Shown piece by piece: positions 7,828 through 17,310 of a stretch of 64,000 bases of DNA. The stretch covers positions 1-64,000 of the forward strand of contig NZ_FOHJ01000007.1 of assembly GCF_900111405.1 (NCBI RefSeq). The letters are read 5' to 3'. Origin of the DNA: Salinibacillus kushneri (GTDB lineage: Bacteria; Bacillota; Bacilli; Bacillales; Alkalibacillaceae). A program made the translations under genes and the position numbers. The stretch's first letter is position 1. Each line of letters starts with the position of its first letter. The notes below the pieces were generated by a model. That model was not told where the DNA came from. It did no database searches and was given only the letters and a program-made list of their open reading frames with translations.

Positions 7828-8799
7828 GTGGATTTGATTATTAATGTCATTATTCCAATTTTTACTATCATTCTGTGTGGTTATCTTGCTGGGAGATTAA
7901 AGCTTGTTTCGGTTGTCGGAGCCCAGGCTTTAAATAATTTCGTCTATTATTTTGCCTTACCCGCATTGTTATTTTACTCCTTATCGACCACTCCAATTGA
8001 ACAAATTACAAATTGGCCTTTTATCAGCCTTAATCTCGTTGTAGCACTGATTTGTTTTTTGACCGCAGTAATACTGGCCAAAAAACTGTTTAAAAAATCC
8101 TTACCGGATGCTTCCATGTACGGAATGGCCGTTTCTTATGGGAACACCGGGTTTTTAGGGATTCCATTTGTTGTGGCAGCATTTGGAGAAAAGGCGGCCG
8201 TACCTGCAGCGATTGCTACGTTTACATATGATATCATTATCATTACGCTTGTGGTCTTATCCTTTGAAATTTCTTCTACATTAGCGAATAAAGCAAAGCA
8301 CACCAGTCGCATGTCTTTTCCTTTGAATGTATCAAAAGCAGTTTTTCAAAATCCCATTAACGCTTCGTTACTGTTAGGAATTCTTGCTTCTCTCCTGCAG
8401 CTGCCGATTCCTAAGTTTGTCCAGGTATTTACAGACACTTTGGGTGCTGCCGCAGGACCTACGGCTTTATTTGCTTTAGGCCTGGGACTATTAAGTGAAG
8501 AACAATCTGTAAAAATAGATAACACAGCCAAAAAGGAAATGGGTGTCATCATAGGACTCAAGTTACTTTATATGCCGATTGTAATGGGCATTCTGGTTCT
8601 ATTTGTGTTTTCCCTTGATAATGAGCTATGGACAACAGTCGCTATTCTTTTATCTGCATTGCCAATAGGGGCATTACTAAACGTGTTTGCCGATAAATAC
8701 CGTGTACTCTCAAACTATGCACCTATCCTGATTCTACTTTCTACTATTATATCAATCTTTACACTGTCCGGGATTCTGATTGTGATGGAAAGTTTATAA
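7828..8799 (+). CDS. AEC family transporter (auxin efflux carrier-like permease)
   Basis: The protein has about ten transmembrane helices in the two-bundle layout of the AEC family, with the conserved N-terminal PIFTIILCGYLAGR and the helix-break region YGNTGFLGIPF (about residues 108-118). Bacterial members export or exchange small organic acids such as malate; the substrate here is not predictable. GAGAGG at 7813-7819 is about eight bases before GTG 7828, which I prefer over TTG 7822. It has no operon partner. Confidence 0.87.
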   Translation: MDLIINVIIPIFTIILCGYLAGRLKLVSVVGAQALNNFVYYFALPALLFYSLSTTPIEQITNWPFISLNLVVALICFLTAVILAKKLFKKSLPDASMYGMAVSYGNTGFLGIPFVVAAFGEKAAVPAAIATFTYDIIIITLVVLSFEISSTLANKAKHTSRMSFPLNVSKAVFQNPINASLLLGILASLLQLPIPKFVQVFTDTLGAAAGPTALFALGLGLLSEEQSVKIDNTAKKEMGVIIGLKLLYMPIVMGILVLFVFSLDNELWTTVAILLSALPIGALLNVFADKYRVLSNYAPILILLSTIISIFTLSGILIVMESL

Positions 8800-9013
8800 C
8801 TACTCACTTAAGGATGGTTTGATTATGGGGGATATTAAATTCTTTGCATTTTTTACTAAAAACTACTATCTATTATAACCAAGGCCCCTAGGCAAAATTA
8901 ATCATCAAGCTGGTTTTTTTAGCCAGTAAGAGTAAACTTGACTGGCGAAATAAAAACGAAAGCAGCAAGGGATCATCTTCTATCGGATGACCCCTACCTG
9001 TTCTTTCCATAAT

Positions 9014-9481
9014 CTACATTTCCTCTTTAATAAATTGAAGTGCCTCTTCCACATGCCCGTCTACTTTTACTTTACGGAATTCCTTCACAAGATTTCCTTC
9101 TTTATCGATGATGAAAGTCGAGCGTTCAATACCCATTGATTCTTTACTAAAGGCTTTTTTTAATTTCCAAACCCCATATTCTTCTGCCACTTTATGGTCC
9201 TCATCAGCAAGAAGCTGGAATGGAAGGTCATGCTTATCAATAAACTTTTCATGACGATCGACAGGGTCAGGACTGATACCAAGAATCACAGCATCCAGAT
9301 CTGCAAAGCTTTCATGATGATCACGGAAATCACAAGCCTCCGTAGTACAGCCAGGTGTCATATCTTTTGGATAAAAGTATAGAACGACATTTTCCCCCCG
9401 AAAATCAGATAGCTTCACCGTTTCACCACTACTGGCCGCAAGTTCGAAATCGGGTGCTTTTTCACCAGTATGTACAGTCAT
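9014..9481 (-). CDS. bcp: Bcp-type thiol peroxidase (peroxiredoxin Q)
   Basis: This 155-residue peroxiredoxin reduces hydrogen peroxide and organic hydroperoxides with thioredoxin as likely donor. The peroxidatic cysteine is Cys45 in MTPGCTTEACDF; Cys50 of the same motif is the resolving cysteine, as in the BCP/PrxQ class. The YFYPKD and ERSTFIID blocks are also conserved. AAGGAGG lies nine bases upstream of ATG. In B. subtilis bcp (ygaF) is beside perR; here five genes lie between them. Confidence 0.95.
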   Translation of the reverse strand: MTVHTGEKAPDFELAASSGETVKLSDFRGENVVLYFYPKDMTPGCTTEACDFRDHHESFADLDAVILGISPDPVDRHEKFIDKHDLPFQLLADEDHKVAEEYGVWKLKKAFSKESMGIERSTFIIDKEGNLVKEFRKVKVDGHVEEALQFIKEEM

Positions 9482-9542
9482 GGAAAATTCCTCCTTTTGG
9501 TTTTAGAGTACCGAATATAGAAGGGAAATTCAACTTACAGGC

Positions 9543-9944
9543 TTATTTTCGGTAGTCCTGGAGAACTCGTACAAAAAATGCAGCTGGGAGAACATAGCCA
9601 ATCATGGATTCAAAAAGAGCGATAAATTTACCAATGCCAATTGGAGTAATATCACCATATCCTATTGTCATTAATGTCACACCGCTAAAATATATGGCAT
9701 GTCCCAGCCGGTCCCATTGGGAAGTACCAAGCAAATGTCCTTCATCTAACAAAGGGATTCCCTGTTGAGATAATAAAAAATAAAAAATCCCAAATCCTGT
9801 CATAACGGTTAAATATATGATGACTAAGGTGTAAAACTGATCAAAGGAAAACCGTCCCCTTATTTCATCTCTCCGCTTAAAGAAGGTGTAAATACTTGTA
9901 GACATAATATAAAAAATTAAAAGCGTTGAAAACCAAAAAACCAT
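9543..9944 (-). CDS. Two-helix potassium channel (Ion_trans_2 type)
   Basis: The protein has an N-terminal hydrophobic helix, a second at about residues 40-62, a pore helix and the K+ selectivity filter TIGYGD (about residues 93-98), then a last helix. There is no C-terminal RCK/TrkA regulatory domain, so gating must be simple or depend on a partner. AGGTGA supports ATG 9944 (133 residues); an upstream GTG/ATG pair (9953/9950) has no separate ribosome-binding site. It follows bcp's start by 60 bases on the same strand and could be cotranscribed into it. Confidence 0.88.
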   Translation of the reverse strand: MVFWFSTLLIFYIMSTSIYTFFKRRDEIRGRFSFDQFYTLVIIYLTVMTGFGIFYFLLSQQGIPLLDEGHLLGTSQWDRLGHAIYFSGVTLMTIGYGDITPIGIGKFIALFESMIGYVLPAAFFVRVLQDYRK

Positions 9945-10115
9945 AGGCATCACCTAATACAATTTATGCAGGCATATTGTGAAACATACAGCATATTTTA
10001 TATCTAGCTATAGTCTCTGAACACATCTATTTCATCCCCTCCCTGGATAATGTATAAAAAAGATAAAATGACAAAACGTACAGGTAAAAGCTACATAAAA
10101 CTACTTTAATACTGT

Positions 10116-10147
10116 AAAGGATGTGGGGACAGTCCCGACATCCTTTT
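10116..10147. repeat. Hairpin carrying the GGGGACAGTCCC repeat
   Basis: AAAGGATGT and ACATCCTTT flank a GGGGACAGTCCC core to give a near-continuous stem, with T residues at its right end. It could terminate rightward transcription, but no gene precedes it on that strand. The core is shared with repeats at 19698, 20218, 32055 and 49536. Confidence 0.7.
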
Positions 10148-10246
10148 TGCTTTATTTTTAGACGATTATATTGTATATTTAACCTTTAAATAATAGGAGG
10201 ACTATACTTTAACGTCTTAAAAAACCCATATAGAAAGGAAGGTCGT

Positions 10247-12088
10247 ATGGAAGGACACACTTCAGTTACATCGTTAATTATTGTTTTAATTGCTGCATTT
10301 ATAACGCCAATTATCCTGAAAAGGTTAAGATTAAATATAATTCCTGTTGTTGTTGCTGAAATTATTGTAGGCTTAATCATCGGTAAAAGTGGTTTTGATA
10401 TTGTCGAACCTGATCCATGGATTACGATTTTATCCACTTTAGGTTTTATCTTTTTGATGTTTTTAAGTGGGGTAGAAATCGACTTTTCCGTTTTTAAAAA
10501 CAATAAGAAGAAACAAAAGAATGGTAAGAAACAGCCCAATTCATTCTTTGTTGCATCCATTGTATTTGGATTAATATTACTTGTTTCATACCTCATTTCT
10601 TTCGGACTCGACATGATGGGATTAGTGGACAATGTCTTTTTCATGACGCTTGTGATTTCCACAATCTCACTTGGTGTAGTTGTCCCTACACTTAAAGAGG
10701 CAGAAATCATGAAGTCCGGAATTGGCCAGATTATACTCATTGTAGCTGTACTGGCTGATTTGGTAACCATGATTTTGTTAGCTGTATTTGTATCTTTCCA
10801 GGAAGAAGGAGGAAATACGTGGCTTCTCCTCTTATTATTTGCAGCCGGTATACTGCTTTACTTTGGAGGGAAATTCTTTAGAAACCGGCCATTCTTTGAA
10901 TCGTTAACTACTGGAACTGTCCAAATCGAAACAAGAGCGATTTTTGCTTTATTAATGGTATTAGTAGGATTATCCGAAACACTGGGTGCGGAAAATATTT
11001 TAGGTGCTTTCCTTGCTGGTGTGCTGGTTTCTTTACTATCTCCAAAGAAGGAAATCATCGAGCAGCTTGATTCATTTGGTTATGGCTTTTTAATTCCGAT
11101 TTTCTTTGTGATGGTTGGAGTTGATCTTGATATATGGGCTTTATTCCAGAATAAGTCTGTCATTATGCTTATTCCGTTATTGTTAATTGGCTTATTGGCA
11201 TCGAAATTAATACCAGCTCTCGTTTTAAAACGTTGGTATGACTGGAGAACAGTTTTTGGGTCTGGATTTATTTTAACGTCTACTCTATCATTGGTTGTTG
11301 CGGCTGCCGAAATTGGTCAGCGTATTGGTGTTATCGAAAATACGATGGCATCCGCTTTAATTTTACTTGCGGTCATTGCTTGTATTATTACGCCAATCCT
11401 GTTTAAGAAGGTATTCCCACTTCAGGATGTGAAAAGTAAGAAGAGGAATGTTAAAGTGGTCGGAGCTAACCAGTTAACACTGCCACTAACCAATGAACTG
11501 GACAAAAATGAATTTGAAGTATGCTTGTACCACACGAAAAAAACCGAAACCATTGATCCAGAAGTGGACCGTTCTAAATTTAAGGTGATTGGTATTCAGG
11601 ATTTTTCTATTGAGGAAATGGAACGAAACGAAATTTTTGATACGGACATATTAGTGGTGTCAACCAATAGTGACGAGCAAAACTTTGAAATTTCCAAACA
11701 CGCTCAGGAGCTTGGAAATGACCACATTGTGACAAGAATTGAATCACCAACACTAAGTAAAAAACTTAAAGAATATAATATTAACGTTTTTTCATCCTTC
11801 TTCTCCACAAAAGCTATGATGAAGGCTATGGTTCAATCACCACACGTTGCTGATATCTTCACAACATCCGAGGAAGGATTAATTGAAATTGAAATGCACA
11901 ATCGCGCCTTCCACGAGGTGGAATTGCGTCGCTTCCCATTCCTGGGTGATGCGATTATCGTCCGGATTTTCCGGGATAATGAGTCGATTATCCCCCATGG
12001 TGATACGGAAATTAAACTCGGCGATCGCCTTATCGTAACCGGAAGCGAGGATAGTATACAGGAACTACGTGAAAAGATGAATGGATAG
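10247..12088 (+). CDS. CPA2-family cation:proton antiporter with regulatory C terminus (YjbQ-like)
   Basis: This 613-residue protein has about 12 transmembrane helices in residues 1-385 (Na+/H+ exchanger fold of the CPA2 family), then a cytoplasmic part with a degenerate Rossmann/TrkA-N-like region (about 395-525) and a TrkA-C (RCK-C) domain (about 530-613, with DAIIVRIFRDNESIIPHGDTEI). Length and order agree with B. subtilis YjbQ, a putative Na+ or K+/H+ antiporter. The TrkA-N part lacks a clear GxGxxG, so nucleotide binding is doubtful. AAGGAAGG precedes ATG. It is monocistronic, ending at 12089-12124. Ion choice is not predictable; salt or pH homeostasis is likely. Confidence 0.88.
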   Translation: MEGHTSVTSLIIVLIAAFITPIILKRLRLNIIPVVVAEIIVGLIIGKSGFDIVEPDPWITILSTLGFIFLMFLSGVEIDFSVFKNNKKKQKNGKKQPNSFFVASIVFGLILLVSYLISFGLDMMGLVDNVFFMTLVISTISLGVVVPTLKEAEIMKSGIGQIILIVAVLADLVTMILLAVFVSFQEEGGNTWLLLLLFAAGILLYFGGKFFRNRPFFESLTTGTVQIETRAIFALLMVLVGLSETLGAENILGAFLAGVLVSLLSPKKEIIEQLDSFGYGFLIPIFFVMVGVDLDIWALFQNKSVIMLIPLLLIGLLASKLIPALVLKRWYDWRTVFGSGFILTSTLSLVVAAAEIGQRIGVIENTMASALILLAVIACIITPILFKKVFPLQDVKSKKRNVKVVGANQLTLPLTNELDKNEFEVCLYHTKKTETIDPEVDRSKFKVIGIQDFSIEEMERNEIFDTDILVVSTNSDEQNFEISKHAQELGNDHIVTRIESPTLSKKLKEYNINVFSSFFSTKAMMKAMVQSPHVADIFTTSEEGLIEIEMHNRAFHEVELRRFPFLGDAIIVRIFRDNESIIPHGDTEIKLGDRLIVTGSEDSIQELREKMNG

Positions 12089-12124
12089 AAAAAAGGATGT
12101 GCGGACCCTCCTCACATCCTTTTT
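12089..12124. terminator. Bidirectional terminator between antiporter and trpA
   Basis: AAAAGGATGTG / CACATCCTTTT with an 11-base loop, A-tract on one side and T-tract on the other, so it can end both the antiporter transcript and the convergent trp operon. Confidence 0.88.
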
Positions 12125-12130
12125 AACATG

Positions 12131-12919
12131 TTAACGGATTGTTTTTGATTGACCTGCTTTTGCTAGTTTTTCTATTTCTTCCTGGTTTCCTTCTTCCCAT
12201 AACGAGATAATTTTACTACCCACAACCACTCCATCACATTTATCCCCAATATCTTTTACCTGCTCTGGAGTTGAAATTCCAAACCCTGCTAAAACAGGCG
12301 TGTGACTGTACTTTTTAATGCGATTCAGATAACTTCCTAAATACTGATTAACATTTGATCTTTCCCCTGTTATTCCATTCACAGTAACAGCATATACAAA
12401 GCCTTCTGATGCTTCAACGATTTTTTTAATGCGCTCCTCAGGACTTGTTAGCGTTACTAATTGAATAAGTGCAATCTCCTCTTGCTTCAGATATGGGATG
12501 ATTCCGTCTGCCTGTTCAATGGGTAAGTCAGGGATAATCAATCCACTCACACCTGCTTCCCGGGCATCCCGGCTAAAATTCTCCAGTCCATATTTATAAA
12601 CCGGATTTAAATAAGTCATGAAAATCAAAGGAACCTGCAAATCACTTTTAATATCTGTTAAGTAAGCCAAAATGTCCCGTAAACTTGTTCCCTCGTTTAA
12701 TGCGCGTGTGCCTGCCTGCTGAATCGTGGGTCCATCTGCAACAGGGTCAGAAAAAGGAATTCCTATCTCGATTGCGGTAACACCCGCTTTTTCTAAAAAG
12801 GATATCTTTTCTCCAAGTGACTCTAATCCTCCATCACCAGCCATAATATAAGGAACAAATGCCTTATCACCGCGAGCTTGAACCTGTTGGAAGGCATCAT
12901 TTAAATAAGCTTTAGTCAT
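12131..12919 (-). CDS. trpA: Tryptophan synthase alpha subunit
   Basis: TrpA cleaves indole-3-glycerol phosphate to indole and glyceraldehyde 3-phosphate and channels indole to TrpB. The 262-residue TIM barrel shows the catalytic Glu and Asp of [18 protein letters not shown], the phosphate-binding [13 protein letters not shown] and the late GFGIS loop. ATG 12919 has AGGAGG (within the trpB end) eight bases upstream and overlaps the trpB stop by eight bases; the in-frame GTG at 12928 lies inside that ribosome-binding site. It is the last gene of the trp operon, followed by the terminator at 12089-12124. Confidence 0.97.
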   Translation of the reverse strand: MTKAYLNDAFQQVQARGDKAFVPYIMAGDGGLESLGEKISFLEKAGVTAIEIGIPFSDPVADGPTIQQAGTRALNEGTSLRDILAYLTDIKSDLQVPLIFMTYLNPVYKYGLENFSRDAREAGVSGLIIPDLPIEQADGIIPYLKQEEIALIQLVTLTSPEERIKKIVEASEGFVYAVTVNGITGERSNVNQYLGSYLNRIKKYSHTPVLAGFGISTPEQVKDIGDKCDGVVVGSKIISLWEEGNQEEIEKLAKAGQSKTIR

Positions 12920-14117
12920 GTTCCCCACCTCCTAGAGCAGCTTTGACCGTTTCCACATCTTTATCACCCCGTCCAGATAAACATATGACAAGCGTTTCTT
13001 CTGGTGACATTTCTTCAGCAAGCTTTGATGCGTAGGCAATCGCATGCGAGCTTTCCAAAGCAGGAATAATTCCTTCTGTTTTACAGAGTAATTGAAAACC
13101 CTCTAATGCTTCTTTATCTGTGACAGATGTATAATCAATTCTTCCCTCATCCCGTAAATAGCTATGCTCAGGACCTACACCTGGATAGTCGAGTCCAGCT
13201 GAAATGGAATGGGCTTCCTGAATTTGTCCGTCTTCGTCCTGTAGTAAATACATCATTGCCCCGTGCAGGGAGCCTACGGTGCCTTTGGTTAGGGTTGCTG
13301 CATGCTTATCGGTATGAATACCACTTCCGGCCGCTTCCACCCCGTACAATTTGACCTGTTCATCATCTACAAATGGGTAAAACATCCCCATTGCGTTACT
13401 TCCGCCACCTACACAAGCGACAATGGCTTCCGGGAGACGATTTTCCAACTCAAGAAACTGCTCCTTCGTTTCTTTTCCTATTACACTTTGAAAATCGCGA
13501 ACCATTTTCGGGAAAGGATGTGGCCCTAACACAGAGCCGATGATATAGTGGGTATCCTCCACATTGGTTACCCAATAACGCAGTGCCTCATTAACGGCAT
13601 CTTTTAAGGTTGCACTGCCTTGGTTTACACCAACCACTTTCGCTCCTAGAAGTTCCATGCGAAATACATTCAGCTTTTGCCTGCGAATATCCTCATCTCC
13701 CATAAAAATAACACACTCTAAATTAAGCAAAGCACAGACGGTAGCCGTCGCGACTCCGTGCTGTCCGGCGCCTGTTTCAGCGACAATTTTTTGCTTGCCC
13801 ATACGAACCGCTAAGAGTGCCTGGCCAATGGTATTGTTAATTTTATGGGCACCGGTGTGATTGAGGTCCTCCCGTTTTAAATAAATCTTCGGTCCTCTTA
13901 ATTCTCTCGTCAGATTTTCAGCAAAATATAAGGGATTTTTTCGACCAATATATTGTTCTAAATAAAAGGTTAACTGACGATGAAATTCCGGATCGTTTTG
14001 CGCTTGTTCATAAGCCTCCTCCAGTTCAATCACCGCCTGCATTAATGTTTCCGGGATATAGCGCCCTCCATATGGACCAAATTGGCCCAGTTGATCAGGT
14101 TGTTGATAGGTTGTCAT
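12912..14117 (-). CDS. trpB: Tryptophan synthase beta subunit
   Basis: This PLP enzyme condenses indole with L-serine to L-tryptophan. The 401-residue protein has the PLP lysine in [14 protein letters not shown] (Lys92), the [12 protein letters not shown] loop and the glycine-rich [12 protein letters not shown] phosphate-binding motif. It is of the classical TrpB1 type, in keeping with the adjacent trpA. One base separates it from the trpF stop, so coupling is likely. Confidence 0.98.
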   Translation of the reverse strand: MTTYQQPDQLGQFGPYGGRYIPETLMQAVIELEEAYEQAQNDPEFHRQLTFYLEQYIGRKNPLYFAENLTRELRGPKIYLKREDLNHTGAHKINNTIGQALLAVRMGKQKIVAETGAGQHGVATATVCALLNLECVIFMGDEDIRRQKLNVFRMELLGAKVVGVNQGSATLKDAVNEALRYWVTNVEDTHYIIGSVLGPHPFPKMVRDFQSVIGKETKEQFLELENRLPEAIVACVGGGSNAMGMFYPFVDDEQVKLYGVEAAGSGIHTDKHAATLTKGTVGSLHGAMMYLLQDEDGQIQEAHSISAGLDYPGVGPEHSYLRDEGRIDYTSVTDKEALEGFQLLCKTEGIIPALESSHAIAYASKLAEEMSPEETLVICLSGRGDKDVETVKAALGGGEHD

Positions 14118-14118
14118 T

Positions 14119-14727
14119 TTATTCCTCCTTTTTTGCCTTTTTTATAAATACCTGTATTTTTTTCGGATCCTTTTCCCCGTCTGTCTCTACACCGCTTGAG
14201 ACATCTACTATTGCTGGTTTCACTTCCTGAATCGCAGCCTGAATATTTTCCGCCTGTAATCCACCGGCAAGTATCACCTTTTCCTGTGGGATATTCATGT
14301 CTTTTAGCCATTGCCAATTGAAGGTCATCCCACTACCACCACGGTATTTTCCACCAGGACTATCAAATAAATAATAGGCTGTGTTGTATTTCCTTGCCTT
14401 CTCAACATCTTCTTTTTCGTTCAATTGAAAGGCCTTAATAACTGGAATGGGAATTTCCCTGCAAAACTCAGGAGATTCGTCTCCATGAAGCTGGGTAAAA
14501 TTGATACCTACTTTGTTAATGACTTCGAGTACCTGGTTAAGCCTCGGATTCACAAACACGCCCACCTTTTTTATATGTGGTGGAATGTAACAGGCTAATT
14601 TCCGAGCCTGTTCCACAGAAATGTTACGCTTACTTTCCGCAAACATCAAACCAATAAAATCTGCTCCTCCGTCCACTGCTGCCTTTACTGCTGAAACATT
14701 TTTCACGCCACAAATTTTTACCTTCAT
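14119..14727 (-). CDS. trpF: Phosphoribosylanthranilate isomerase
   Basis: TrpF isomerises N-(5-phosphoribosyl)anthranilate to the 1-deoxyribulose form. The 202-residue TIM barrel has the N-terminal KICGVKN with the catalytic Cys, the catalytic-Asp region [19 protein letters not shown], and the LAGGL phosphate-binding loop. It overlaps trpC by four bases (ATGA). Confidence 0.97.
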   Translation of the reverse strand: MKVKICGVKNVSAVKAAVDGGADFIGLMFAESKRNISVEQARKLACYIPPHIKKVGVFVNPRLNQVLEVINKVGINFTQLHGDESPEFCREIPIPVIKAFQLNEKEDVEKARKYNTAYYLFDSPGGKYRGGSGMTFNWQWLKDMNIPQEKVILAGGLQAENIQAAIQEVKPAIVDVSSGVETDGEKDPKKIQVFIKKAKKEE

Positions 14728-15512
14728 ACTTGATCACTCATTAAAGGCACTACTAATTCATCAACCGTTTTTTTAATGTTTTTTGATTTCATTAATGTCT
14801 CACCTACAAGGATACCTTTAGCACCAGTCCTGGTCACTCGCTCCGCATCCTCTGTTGTCCGAATACCACTTTCACTAATGAGTAAGGTATCTGACGTACG
14901 AATTTGCTTGGCCAGTTTTTCCGTCACTTCAGGATTCACTTCAAAGGTTTTTAGATTACGATTGTTGATTCCAATTATATCAACCCCCATACTAAGGGCA
15001 ATCTGCAGTTCATCTTCATTATGCACCTCAAATAAAACCTCTACATGATTCGCTTTTGCTTCGTTATATAAATCGAGAAGCTTTTCTTTCGGCATGGCGC
15101 TAGCAATAAGTAAAATAACATCCGCTCCATGTGCCTTCGCACGCTTAATTTGTACACGATCAATAATAAAGTCCTTACATAAAATCGGAACCTCTACAGC
15201 TTCTCTGATTTGAGCCAAGTCATCCATCGTTCCCTTAAAAAACGGTGTATCCGTTAAAACCGATATCGCTTTGGCACCCGCGTTTACATAGGATTTGGCC
15301 TGCTCAACAGGATTTACCTCTGCATCAATATCTCCTTTTGATGGGGACGCACGCTTTACTTCTCCTATGACACTTAACTTGTCGCTGTTCATAAAAGCTT
15401 CGTACAAGGAATGAAAAGAATAATAAGATTCCAGCTCTTCCTGTGGATTTTCTTTTAATCTTTGAACCTCTTTTTCCTTTTCTTTTAAAATATCGTCCAG
15501 TATAGTGGTCAT
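14724..15512 (-). CDS. trpC: Indole-3-glycerol phosphate synthase
   Basis: TrpC closes the indole ring with loss of CO2. The 262-residue barrel has GEVKRASPSKGDI (catalytic Lys region), VLCKDFIID (catalytic Lys), GINNRNLKTFEV and SESGI, all family signatures. It is a stand-alone protein, not fused to TrpF. It overlaps trpD by four bases at its start and trpF by four at its end. Confidence 0.97.
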   Translation of the reverse strand: MTTILDDILKEKEKEVQRLKENPQEELESYYSFHSLYEAFMNSDKLSVIGEVKRASPSKGDIDAEVNPVEQAKSYVNAGAKAISVLTDTPFFKGTMDDLAQIREAVEVPILCKDFIIDRVQIKRAKAHGADVILLIASAMPKEKLLDLYNEAKANHVEVLFEVHNEDELQIALSMGVDIIGINNRNLKTFEVNPEVTEKLAKQIRTSDTLLISESGIRTTEDAERVTRTGAKGILVGETLMKSKNIKKTVDELVVPLMSDQV

Positions 15513-16543
15513 GCTTCTTTAGCTCCTTTCGCACGCTTTTGACTATATTCAATAAGGTAGTTCAGCTTAGATAATGCGGCACCAGATTGAATGCTTTCTC
15601 TGGCTAATTCAATCCCTTCCTTCAGTTCATCTATAGTGCCGTGAGCGAGCAAGGCAAGACTTGTGTTTAATAACACCGTTTCATATTGCGCACCCTTTTC
15701 TCCTTGTAATACCCGAAGTAAAATATCTGCATTTTCCTGTGCATTTCCCCCTCTAATGGCTTCCAATGGGTAAGTGTTTAACCCCACTTCTTCCGGATGA
15801 ACCGTAAAACGCTGCAACTCTCCATCAGCTAACAGAATAGCGTGATTTTCCCCAGCCAGGGAAGCTTCATCCATAAAACCCGCTCCATTTAGGACAACCG
15901 CACGTTTACGCCCTAAATGATGAAGAGCCTGAGCCATCATTTCCAATCCTTCACGCTGATAAATGCCTAACAGCTGGGTTTCCAACTCAACTGGATTAAT
16001 AAGAGGGCCTAATAGATTAAAGACCGTTGGCACTTTAAGATCCTGACGCACTTTCATAATCCGCTTGATTTTTGGATGAACATGGGGAGCAAATAAAAAA
16101 GCAATACCATTTTCCGCTAGTAATGCATCCACCTCATCTACCGTAAAATTCAGCGCAACCCCCAGAGCGTCAAGAACATCAGCACTTCCTGTTTTACTGG
16201 AAACACTGCGATTTCCGTGCTTTGCAACCTTTAATCCTGCACCTGCCAGAACAAAGGCGGATGTAGTACTAATATTAAAGCTGTGTGAACCATCCCCACC
16301 TGTGCCACAGTTATCCATAATATCTGAATACGATTTGGAAAAGGGAAGGGCGTGACGTCTAAGCGCCTCTACAAATCCGGCAATCTCCTCTGACGTTTCA
16401 CCTTTCATTTTCAGCCCCATGAGAAGAGCAGCAATTTCACTATCTGAAATAGAATCTTCAAAAAGCAGTCCGGCCGCCTCACTCATTTCAGAAACACCTA
16501 AATTTTCCCCGTTGGCTAAAGCTTCAAGATAGGCTTTCATCAT
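15509..16543 (-). CDS. trpD: Anthranilate phosphoribosyltransferase
   Basis: TrpD joins anthranilate to PRPP. The 344-residue protein shows the PRPP-binding DNCGTGGDGSHSFNIST (about residues 78-94), the KHGNRSVSSKTGSAD motif and the anthranilate-site helix LMKMG-like region near residue 45. AAAGGAG precedes ATG 16543. The 182 bases between trpG and trpD hold a MITE-like insertion, so coupling with trpG is lost here although the operon still reads through. Confidence 0.96.
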   Translation of the reverse strand: MMKAYLEALANGENLGVSEMSEAAGLLFEDSISDSEIAALLMGLKMKGETSEEIAGFVEALRRHALPFSKSYSDIMDNCGTGGDGSHSFNISTTSAFVLAGAGLKVAKHGNRSVSSKTGSADVLDALGVALNFTVDEVDALLAENGIAFLFAPHVHPKIKRIMKVRQDLKVPTVFNLLGPLINPVELETQLLGIYQREGLEMMAQALHHLGRKRAVVLNGAGFMDEASLAGENHAILLADGELQRFTVHPEEVGLNTYPLEAIRGGNAQENADILLRVLQGEKGAQYETVLLNTSLALLAHGTIDELKEGIELARESIQSGAALSKLNYLIEYSQKRAKGAKEA

Positions 16544-16568
16544 GAATTTCTCCTTTCCTTTTTTTGAT

Positions 16569-16707
16569 AGGCTGTGTTAAATTTTATTGTTGATTTTTTA
16601 CCAAGTTGGTTGAAGCATATACGGGGGACCCCCGCAGGAGACCCGCGGCTCGCCGCAGAAAGCGAGCGAACTGGAGACAAAATCAACTCCTATGATTAAC
16701 AGAGCCT
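16569..16707. mobile_element. 139-bp MITE-like element inside the trp operon
   Basis: The terminal inverted repeats AGGCTGTGTTAA (16569-16580) and TTAACAGAGCCT (16696-16707) differ by one base and extend imperfectly inward (GTTGATTTT on both arms). The direct repeat TTTGAT flanks both sides (16563-16568 and 16708-16713), as a target duplication would. The GC-rich centre has the hairpins GGGGGACCCCC and GCGGCTCGCCGC and contrasts with the AT-rich surroundings. It holds no open frame and would need a transposase in trans. Confidence 0.82.
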
Positions 16708-16725
16708 TTTGATAAACTTTCGTGC

Positions 16726-17310
16726 TTATAAAGCAGCAGCTTCTGTCTTCTTAATAAAATTTCCTAAAATACGTTTTCCTGTTCCCGTCCCAATTGACTC
16801 AGGATGAAATTGCAGTCCATATAACGGATACTTTCGGTGTTGGATGGCCATTAACTCCCCATCATCCATCGCCGTTGCAGTTACATCAAAAGGTGCTGGG
16901 AGGGTATTCTCTTCAATCACCAGAGAATGATAACGCATCACTTCAATTGGAAGAGAAATATATTCAAACAGCCCTTCTCCTTTATGCTTTATAGAGGAGG
17001 TTTTCCCATGTTTCATTTGTTCAGCTGGTTTGATAGTTGCGTCAAATGCAGCACCAATCGCCTGATGACCAAGGCATATTCCTAAGATTGGAATGCTCTG
17101 ATAAAAGGCTTTTATAATGTCGATACAGCCTCCAGCATCTTCCGGGTAACCAGGCCCAGGTGATAAGACAATGGCTTCAGGCTTAAGCTTTAGAATTTCT
17201 TCTACTTTGATTTGGTCATTTCGTCTGACCATGACCTCTTTGCCTAACTCTCCCAGATATTGATACAGGTTATACGTAAAAGAATCATAATTATCGATTA
17301 ATAAAATCAT
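16726..17310 (-). CDS. trpG: Anthranilate synthase glutamine amidotransferase subunit
   Basis: TrpG hydrolyses glutamine to feed ammonia to TrpE. The 194-residue class I amidotransferase has the oxyanion loop SPGPGYPEDAG, the nucleophile Cys79 in LGICLGHQ and the His-Glu of LQFHPESIGT. It overlaps trpE by four bases (ATGA). In B. subtilis the only such subunit is encoded in the folate operon and shared with PabB; here a dedicated copy is in the trp operon. A dual role with PabB cannot be excluded. Confidence 0.95.
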   Translation of the reverse strand: MILLIDNYDSFTYNLYQYLGELGKEVMVRRNDQIKVEEILKLKPEAIVLSPGPGYPEDAGGCIDIIKAFYQSIPILGICLGHQAIGAAFDATIKPAEQMKHGKTSSIKHKGEGLFEYISLPIEVMRYHSLVIEENTLPAPFDVTATAMDDGELMAIQHRKYPLYGLQFHPESIGTGTGKRILGNFIKKTEAAAL

